Shown: positions 58,054 through 64,000 of the stretch, in pieces
How positions within the stretch are numbered: position 1 is the first letter of the stretch
How the letters are laid out: every line of letters starts with the position of its first letter
Assembly (NCBI GenBank): GCA_025350645.1
Contig: JANXXM010000125.1
Location: forward strand, 1-64,000
Length of the DNA stretch: 64,000 nt
Direction: 5' to 3'
Source of the DNA: Ferruginibacter sp.
Lineage (GTDB): Bacteria; Bacteroidota; Bacteroidia; Chitinophagales; Chitinophagaceae
The notes under the pieces: model-generated
Database searches by the model: none
What the model saw: only the letters and a program-made list of their open reading frames with translations
What the model was told of the DNA's origin: nothing
Translations under genes and position numbers: made by a program

Positions 58054-58842
58054 TCAATAATAAATTTGTGCGGTAGAAAAAGTTGTTCCATCTGCATTTA
58101 ATCTTTTTCTTTCTACAGGAAAATTATTTGCATCAAAGGTATCCTGAAATGTACTAAGCATTGTTTCAGAAGTGCCATCGGCGTTTAATGTAATTTCATT
58201 TATGGACAGTATATTATTTATGCTGGTATTTCTATCCAGCAAATAACTGATACCAATAATATTTTTATTGCTGCTGTTCTTATCATCGTAAGTAAAATTT
58301 GTTGTTACTGTTTGCTTTACTGTACCAGTAGCATCGTAAGTTATTACTTCTTTTTTTACGAGATTATTATTTTGATAATTTAATGTGCCGGAGGTTATAA
58401 GCAGTTCCGCAGCGGTTACTGTATCTATCGCAAACCTTTTGTAGGTATAGCTTCCATCGGTATTATACAGGTAATCTGTTCTATAATTTTTTATGCCCCC
58501 GCTGTTAACCATTACCATTTGTGTGAGCGTTTTCAGTACGTTGTTTTCATACAAATAGTTGATGGTGTTTTTTAGCGTATCGCTGCTGGTCGTTTCCGTT
58601 TTTGTAATTAAATCGCCGGTATAAGTGTATGCAATCTTTTTGGTTAAGATACCATCAAAAGAAGTTGATGTAAGTATTTTACTGCCGTCATAAGTGTTAG
58701 TTTGTGTAGTGGTAATACCATCTTTTAACGAAACTACTTTCTGCGGAAGAATCATAACAGATTCAGCAGGAACATCATCATTTTTTTTGCAGGAGGTAAA
58801 CGCAATAAGCGTTACAGCCAAAAGGCTCAATAGATTTTTCAT
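58054..58842 (-). CDS. Lipoprotein, beta-rich with YD-like repeats
   Basis: 262 residues. The lipobox 'AFTSC' (Cys near residue 18) marks it as a lipoprotein. The rest is a series of beta-hairpin units with tyrosine and threonine ('NTYDGSKILTST', 'YTYTGDLITKTET', 'TDYLYNTDGSYTYKRF', 'TNFTYDDKNSS'), resembling YD/RHS-like or DUF4595-type repeats but without RHS core motifs. Function unknown. It has its own -7 box and is monocistronic. Confidence 0.72.
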   Translation of the reverse strand: MKNLLSLLAVTLIAFTSCKKNDDVPAESVMILPQKVVSLKDGITTTQTNTYDGSKILTSTSFDGILTKKIAYTYTGDLITKTETTSSDTLKNTINYLYENNVLKTLTQMVMVNSGGIKNYRTDYLYNTDGSYTYKRFAIDTVTAAELLITSGTLNYQNNNLVKKEVITYDATGTVKQTVTTNFTYDDKNSSNKNIIGISYLLDRNTSINNILSINEITLNADGTSETMLSTFQDTFDANNFPVERKRLNADGTTFSTAQIYY

Positions 58843-58907
58843 GTTTTTATTTTTATAGTTTATGAATTGTTTGCTATAGGACGGGCATAAACTATAAAAG
58901 GTTTAAC

Positions 58908-58916
58908 GCAAATATA
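58908..58916 (-). promoter_or_regulatory. -7 promoter box of the lipoprotein gene
   Basis: On the minus strand this reads TATATTTGC, matching TAnnTTTG, 66 bp upstream of the start codon. Confidence 0.6.
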
Positions 58917-59051
58917 AAAAGCGCAAATTTTTAATTTTTTTCTGAGTATTTTACTAAGTAGGATCTTTAGATTTTACTTAAATATTTATAACTTTTTATA
59001 AAATATTTCATGCAACCGCTGTAATACTTTACGATTCACCTAAAAGTGAAT

Positions 59052-59699
59052 CTATTTAGTAACCAGCTTATTTTCGTAAGCATATTTTATGAGCCCAATA
59101 AGCCCTGCGGTTTTTGTTTTTCTAAAGATATTTTTGCGATGGGTTTCTACGGTGCGCTCGCTTATAAAAAGGCTGTCGGCAATATGTTTGTTGTTGTATT
59201 CTTTTTCTATGAGGCGTATAATTTCAATCTCCCGTAAGGTGAGGTGCGTTTCTTCCGCACACTTTTTTCGCTCGCTGGCTTTTATCATTTCTTCCAGCAC
59301 TTCGTTGCTAAAATATACACCCCCGGCAGATATTTTTTCCAGTGCTGTTATGAGTTCATGCTTTCCCAGGTTTTTAAGCACATAGCCAGATATATCGCTA
59401 TCGTCTATCATCTGGTTCACCAGGTCGCCCTGCCCGCTCATGGAGAGCGCAAGTATTTTTATTGCAGGAAATTTATTTTTTACATTGCGGGCAAGTTGTG
59501 CACCATCCATTACCGGCATCATTACATCTGTAAGCAAAATATCTACCGGTTCGCTTTCTAATATTTTTTCCATACGCTCCGGATGGTTGCATTCTACTTT
59601 CACCATAAATTGCGGGTGCCCTGCCAGCAGGGCTTTCAATCCGTCTATTACAATTTGGTGATCATCCACTATGGCAAGCGTAATCTTTTCCTTCTTCAT
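59052..59699 (-). CDS. LuxR-type response regulator
   Basis: 215 residues. The receiver domain (about 5-125) has the phospho-acceptor D58 ('DILLTDVMMPVMDG') and conserved Lys in 'VLKNLGKHEL'. The C-terminal LuxR/FixJ HTH (about 150-212) has 'LTLREIEIIRLIEKEYNNKHIADSLFISERTVETHRKNI'. It lies 64 bp downstream of the second histidine kinase and is most likely phosphorylated by one or both of the neighbouring kinases. Confidence 0.94.
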   Translation of the reverse strand: MKKEKITLAIVDDHQIVIDGLKALLAGHPQFMVKVECNHPERMEKILESEPVDILLTDVMMPVMDGAQLARNVKNKFPAIKILALSMSGQGDLVNQMIDDSDISGYVLKNLGKHELITALEKISAGGVYFSNEVLEEMIKASERKKCAEETHLTLREIEIIRLIEKEYNNKHIADSLFISERTVETHRKNIFRKTKTAGLIGLIKYAYENKLVTK

Positions 59700-59763
59700 A
59701 CAAAAAGATAATTAGTGTGAATATAAAGCATTTACAATAATATGTAGCCGTTGTACTACGTAT

Positions 59764-61575
59764 TTATTTTTGTACCGGCAAGTGCATAACTACAGCAGTA
59801 CCTTCATCCACCGCACTTGTAAAATCTATGGTTCCGTTTAAATATTTTATGCGGGAAAAAATATTTTTTAGCCCTATACCTTCAAACTTTTCTTTTTGGC
59901 TGGTATCAAAACCACGTCCGTTATCTTCTATTGTGGCAGCTATTCCTGCATCATCTTTTATAATAGCTATATCCAGGTAGCTGGCGCCGGAGTGTTTTAA
60001 AACATTATTTACACATTCCTGTATAACCCGGTACAGTACTGTTTCTACATTGCCCTCCAGCCTTTCGTTAAGCCCTTCGGTATGTAACGTTACTTTAATA
60101 ATTTTGGTATCTATTTTACTTATAAATTCTTTTACCGCACTGGCAAGCCCGCTTTTGAGCAGGGCATTGGGCATCATCTGATGGCTCACATTACGCACTT
60201 CTTTGCAACTTTCATCTACCAGTGCTATTACATTTTCAAATTTCTTTTTTTGATTATCGTTTTCAAAAACCAGTTCTTCTTCAAATACGGAGAGGTTCAT
60301 TTTTGCTGCACTCATCATCTGCCCCACCCCATCGTGCAGTTCCTCGGCTATTCTTTTGCGCTCGTTCTCTTCCGCATCTATAACAGCTTTGGTAGAAATA
60401 TCCTGCTGGTGCAATACTTCTGCCTGCAGCGCAAACTGGTGTGCTATTCTTCTTTTTTTATAAAATGAAAACGCAGCAAAAAGCAACAATAAAACACCGG
60501 AAATAATGCCAACAAGCAGATAATTTTTTTGCTTTATTTCCACCTGTTGCAGTTGTAGCTGCTGTTCTCTTTTTTCGGTTTGGTACTTTGCATTCAGCTC
60601 TTCTATCTGTTTAATTTTTGCTGATGAATAAATCGAATCTTTTAAAACATCATGCTTTTTTAAATAATCCAGTGCCTGGGATTTATCGCCGGTTTTTTCT
60701 GCAATGGCAGATAGTTCTTTATAATTCGTGAGCAACAAATCTGCAAATTGCATCTTTGCTGCTATTGCATTACTGCTCATATATTGCTCTGCGGCTTTTT
60801 CAAAATTACCCTGTTGTGTGTAGGTATATCCCAGGTCTGAAAAGCTTAGTGCAACGGCAAAATTATCTTTTAACCGTTGTCTTATTTTTAGGGAAGCCAG
60901 CAGGTATTTTTCTGCTTCATCAAACTTTTTTTGAATGGTATACACGCCGCCTAAAAAATTATAACTGTAGCCTATTCCTACACTGTCTTTTAATTTTTCT
61001 CTTATGGCTAAAGATTGTTTATACCGGTTTATAGCTTCTTCATATTCTTCTTTGTATTCAAATACCACCCCGGATTCGTTGAGGATAGTAGCCATTCCAT
61101 CTTGATCATTAGCATTTTTATAAATTAAAAATGCCTCGTCGTATATTTGCAGTGCACGATTAAGGTCTTTTGTTTTTCTATATAGTTTTCCCAAATCATT
61201 TAATACTGCAGCTCTTGCAGCAGCATCTTTTTTATTTTTAAGCAGGCTTAGTGCTTTATAATAGAAAACAGATGCACTATCATAACTTCCCTTAAAGTAA
61301 TAGGCCAATGCAGTAAATTTATTACACTCTCCCATGGAAACGGAGTCATTATTTTTTTCGGCAAGCGTAAACCCTTTTTCTGCAGTAATTAAACATTCAT
61401 CAAAGTTTTCAGTAGATAATATTTCTGCATATTTTTTGTACGCTTTTATTTTTTCGGCAGTAGTGGCATTGCCATTTATTATTTTCTGCAGGCTGCCGTT
61501 TATAGTGGATTGTGCGCAGCAATATTCTGTGGAATTAATAATAAAAAATAACAACAGCAGTTTTAATTTTTTCAT
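59764..61575 (-). CDS. TPR sensor histidine kinase (HisKA_3 type), copy 2
   Basis: 603 residues. The signal peptide (ending CCAQ) and TPR repeats (about 30-330) form the periplasmic sensor, followed by one membrane helix (about 350-372), a HisKA_3 domain with phospho-His in 'AEELHDGVGQMMSAAKMNL' (about 412), and a HATPase_c domain ('CVNNVLKHSGASYLDIAII', 'IEDNGRGFDTS'). The C-terminal 190 residues are nearly identical to those of copy 1. It lies 115 bp after copy 1 and upstream of the response regulator. Confidence 0.93.
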   Translation of the reverse strand: MKKLKLLLLFFIINSTEYCCAQSTINGSLQKIINGNATTAEKIKAYKKYAEILSTENFDECLITAEKGFTLAEKNNDSVSMGECNKFTALAYYFKGSYDSASVFYYKALSLLKNKKDAAARAAVLNDLGKLYRKTKDLNRALQIYDEAFLIYKNANDQDGMATILNESGVVFEYKEEYEEAINRYKQSLAIREKLKDSVGIGYSYNFLGGVYTIQKKFDEAEKYLLASLKIRQRLKDNFAVALSFSDLGYTYTQQGNFEKAAEQYMSSNAIAAKMQFADLLLTNYKELSAIAEKTGDKSQALDYLKKHDVLKDSIYSSAKIKQIEELNAKYQTEKREQQLQLQQVEIKQKNYLLVGIISGVLLLLFAAFSFYKKRRIAHQFALQAEVLHQQDISTKAVIDAEENERKRIAEELHDGVGQMMSAAKMNLSVFEEELVFENDNQKKKFENVIALVDESCKEVRNVSHQMMPNALLKSGLASAVKEFISKIDTKIIKVTLHTEGLNERLEGNVETVLYRVIQECVNNVLKHSGASYLDIAIIKDDAGIAATIEDNGRGFDTSQKEKFEGIGLKNIFSRIKYLNGTIDFTSAVDEGTAVVMHLPVQK

Positions 61576-61690
61576 TGTTCTCTTTTAGAATATGAAGTAT
61601 TTTTCATTAAAAAAATTATTTGAATTTTACAGGTCTTATTTTATCAAAAAAGCGGAGATTATTTTATTATTTGAATAAAATACAATCTCG

Positions 61691-63622
61691 TTATGCAGGC
61701 AAATGAATAACTACAACAGTACCCTTATTTACAGCACTGGTAAAATCTATAGTACCCTGCAGGTATTTTACCCGGGATAAAATATTTTTAAGTCCTATAC
61801 CGTCAAATTTTTCTTTTTTGCCGGTATCAAAACCACACCCGTTATCTTCTATTGTGGCAGCTATTCCTTCCTCATCTTTTATGATAGCAATATCCAGGTG
61901 GTTGGCACCGGAGTGTTTTAAAACATTATTTACACATTCCTGTATAACCCGGTACAGTACTGTTTCTACATTAGCTTCGAGCCTTTCGTTTAGCCCTTCT
62001 GTATGCAGGTTTACTCTTATAATGTCGCTATCTATTTTAGCTATAAATTCTTTTACTGCACTGGCAAGTCCACTTTTAAGCAGCGCATTTGGCATCATTT
62101 GGTGGCTCACATTCCGCAGCTCTTTGCAGCTTTCATCCACCAGTGCTATTACATTTTCAAATTTCTTTTTTTGAATATCGTTTTCAAAAACTAATTCTTC
62201 TTCAAATACGGAGAGATTCATTTTTGCTGCACTCATCATCTGCCCAATGCCATCATGCAGGTCTGCGGCTATTCTCTTTCTTTCATTTTCTTCTGCATGT
62301 ATAATGGCTTTGCTGGCAATATCCTGCTGGTGCAATACTTCATTTTGCAATACAATTTTATGCTGCAAAATTCTTTTGCGGTAGTATAAAGAGCCGGATA
62401 ATGTAATGAGCAGAATAGATACTACCGAACCCGTTAACAGAAAATTCTTTTTATTAATTTCGTTTTTTTGCTGCAATAATTCCTGTTCTTTTTTTTCTGA
62501 CTGATATAGCGTTTCCATTTCAGCTATTTTATTTTCTGTGCCTACATTTATTATACTGTCTTTTATTTTATAGCCTTCATTAGTAGCAGCAAGGGCGCTA
62601 TCTTTTTCATTATTTTTACTGAAAGCCTTGCCCAGCAAAAGATACGCCGTGTATGTACCTTGCTTATACCCCGATAGCTTTGACAATGTAATGGAATGCC
62701 GCAGGTTTATTATTGCGCCAGTATAATCATTACCCATTAAAGATAGCTGCCCTAGGTTAAGGTAGGTATCTGCCATTTGTTTGCTATTGCCAAAAGAAGA
62801 ATCAATGGCAATACAAAGTGAAAAATATTTTTTCGCATTAGCAGCGTCCCCACTATACATGTAGCAGTTTGCCATGTTATCATAAATGCCGGAAGTTAAA
62901 AAACGGAGATCATTTTTTTCTGAAATCACTAAGGCTTTTTCATCCAGCGCAAAAGCCTCTTTATATTTTTCCTGCATGCCGTATACATTTGCCAGTGTAT
63001 GCATAATGTTTACCTGCACTTTCATATCTGTACGCTGCTCCTGCGATAATTCTTTTAAAATTTTTTCTGCAGCAGGCAAATCATTTTTTAACTGGTATAC
63101 CTGTGCCATGCCAATACGGGCTTTTGTAATACCCTCACTGTTATTTATTTTTTTATAAAAGCTAACAGCCAGCAAAGCTTTTTCTATAGAAAGATCATAA
63201 TTGCTTTTGTTGTAATGTGCGGTAGATATAATCATATTAGAAACAGCACGAAGAGAATCATTATTCAGATTCTCCGCCATTACCAATCCTTTTTTACCGG
63301 ACTCCATCGCAATTTCAAAATTGCCTTTTATAGAATTTGCCATGCCAATACAAAGTGTGGCTACAGCAGCACCATATTTATAATTTTCTTTTTCTGCCAG
63401 CACCAGATTATCATTTGCAACCTGTAAAGCTGAATCCGGCGAAAAAATCCGCATCTCATACGAAATGGTATTACTAAAATCTATGCGGGACTTTACATCT
63501 TTTGCAGCAGCAAGTTTTTTTTGTAGCTCATGTACAATTTCTCTTTGTGCGCAGGCTTCTCCAGCAATACTGCAAAGCAGCAGCAGCAAAAATATTTTTG
63601 CTAAAAGGAGGTGCAATTTCAT
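61691..63622 (-). CDS. TPR sensor histidine kinase (HisKA_3 type), copy 1
   Basis: 643 residues. The signal peptide ends ACAQ. The TPR sensor (about 30-390) is clearly different in sequence from that of copy 2. The membrane helix is about 393-415. The HisKA_3 'AADLHDGIGQMMSAAKMNL' and HATPase ('VNNVLKHSGANHLDIAII', 'IEDNGCGFDTG') follow. The change of the usual Arg to Cys in 'NGCGFD' is notable. It begins 23 bp downstream of dapB and may be co-transcribed with it. Confidence 0.93.
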   Translation of the reverse strand: MKLHLLLAKIFLLLLLCSIAGEACAQREIVHELQKKLAAAKDVKSRIDFSNTISYEMRIFSPDSALQVANDNLVLAEKENYKYGAAVATLCIGMANSIKGNFEIAMESGKKGLVMAENLNNDSLRAVSNMIISTAHYNKSNYDLSIEKALLAVSFYKKINNSEGITKARIGMAQVYQLKNDLPAAEKILKELSQEQRTDMKVQVNIMHTLANVYGMQEKYKEAFALDEKALVISEKNDLRFLTSGIYDNMANCYMYSGDAANAKKYFSLCIAIDSSFGNSKQMADTYLNLGQLSLMGNDYTGAIINLRHSITLSKLSGYKQGTYTAYLLLGKAFSKNNEKDSALAATNEGYKIKDSIINVGTENKIAEMETLYQSEKKEQELLQQKNEINKKNFLLTGSVVSILLITLSGSLYYRKRILQHKIVLQNEVLHQQDIASKAIIHAEENERKRIAADLHDGIGQMMSAAKMNLSVFEEELVFENDIQKKKFENVIALVDESCKELRNVSHQMMPNALLKSGLASAVKEFIAKIDSDIIRVNLHTEGLNERLEANVETVLYRVIQECVNNVLKHSGANHLDIAIIKDEEGIAATIEDNGCGFDTGKKEKFDGIGLKNILSRVKYLQGTIDFTSAVNKGTVVVIHLPA

Positions 63623-63645
63623 TTGTAATAAAGCAGTTTCTGTGG

Positions 63646-64000
63646 TTAGTTTATTTGCAATACATCGGTCATGCTAAAGATACCTTTTTTGTTGTAAATA
63701 AACTCTGCAGCTGCAATAGCGCCTGCTGCAAAGCCTTTGCGGCTATGGGCGGTATGTATAATTTCAATATCGTCTATTGCAGAAGTATATTTTACAAAAT
63801 GTGTTCCCGGTGCAGGATCTGTTCTTTTACTTATTATTTGCAGTTCATTTTCGGCCGCCGGGTAATGTAGTGTCCATTGTTTTTTATCGTTGCGCTCCTG
63901 CATTATTTGCTGCGCAATGGTTATAGCCGTGCCACTCGGCGCATCTAACTTAGCTGTATGGTGTATTTCTTCTACTATCACTTTGTAGCTGCTGTGGTGC
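63646..64000 (-). CDS. dapB: 4-hydroxy-tetrahydrodipicolinate reductase, 5' end outside the window
   Basis: The C-terminal part (about 118 residues, open at the window edge) carries the DapB substrate motif 'EEIHHTAKLDAPSGTA' with the catalytic His-His-x-x-Lys, and 'HTAHSRKGFAAGAIAAAEFI'. The enzyme reduces the cyclic product of DapA with NAD(P)H in lysine and diaminopimelate (cell-wall) synthesis. It is the first visible gene of the dapB-kinase-kinase-regulator run on the minus strand. Confidence 0.93.
   Translation of the reverse strand, partial: HHSSYKVIVEEIHHTAKLDAPSGTAITIAQQIMQERNDKKQWTLHYPAAENELQIISKRTDPAPGTHFVKYTSAIDDIEIIHTAHSRKGFAAGAIAAAEFIYNKKGIFSMTDVLQIN

Overview
The window is an A+T-rich chromosomal segment of a Bacteroidota bacterium, most likely from the Chitinophagaceae or a related group. 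Evidence for this is the Bacteroidota -7 promoter box (TAnnTTTG) in front of many genes, a fused SecD-SecF translocase, a DUF2027-Smr protein, a secreted GH97 glycosidase, the short-chain-dehydrogenase type of threonine dehydrogenase, a bacillithiol gene (bshC), and many Sec-secreted proteins whose signal peptides end in AQ. No tRNA, rRNA, CRISPR array, prophage or complete insertion sequence was seen.

Layout. 1-9 kb is mostly metabolism: saccharopine-dehydrogenase-like protein, a DUF4197 secreted protein, lpdA, a PAP2-like membrane protein, a phytanoyl-CoA-dioxygenase-like protein, an SDR, the small SRP RNA with its own promoter and terminator, an FSA-type transaldolase and cinA. 9-16 kb holds two paralogous outer-membrane barrels, threonine dehydrogenase, a 1.1 kb gene-poor gap with one broken small gene, valS and a cation-efflux transporter. 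16.5-24.8 kb is a MoxR/DUF58 envelope locus (RDD; SpoIIM, DUF4129, DUF4350, MoxR, LtaS-like, DUF58) whose unusual member is an LtaS-like phosphotransferase placed between moxR and the DUF58 gene. 25-31 kb carries a secreted coiled-coil protein, an SDR, def, ruvX, bshC, the eroded remains of a toxin-antitoxin pair, and rimO. 31.6-33.8 kb is a GH97 glycosidase.

34.0-36.5 kb is a gene-decay patch: a barrel protein, a DM13 lipoprotein, a DinB-like protein and an NRDE/TANGO2-like protein are each broken by stop codons, frameshifts or truncation, around one intact YceI gene. secDF, a DtxR/MntR-type regulator and the DUF2027-Smr gene follow.

41.8-55.6 kb is the most striking region. It is a run of same-strand genes for secreted proteins: a papain-family peptidase, three very large beta-propeller-caspase (peptidase C14) proteins, a TPR protein, and the decayed C-terminal piece of a fourth caspase. 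The papain and all three caspases each contain two copies of an 'RNLxV' acidic motif. The three caspases and the TPR protein share the same start of the mature chain (P-x-[LIV]-[VI]-I-P). This suggests a co-evolving secreted or periplasmic proteolytic module.

The window ends with an APC amino-acid transporter, a lipoprotein, and a dapB-linked signalling set (two near-duplicate TPR histidine kinases and one LuxR-type response regulator). dapB runs off the right edge.
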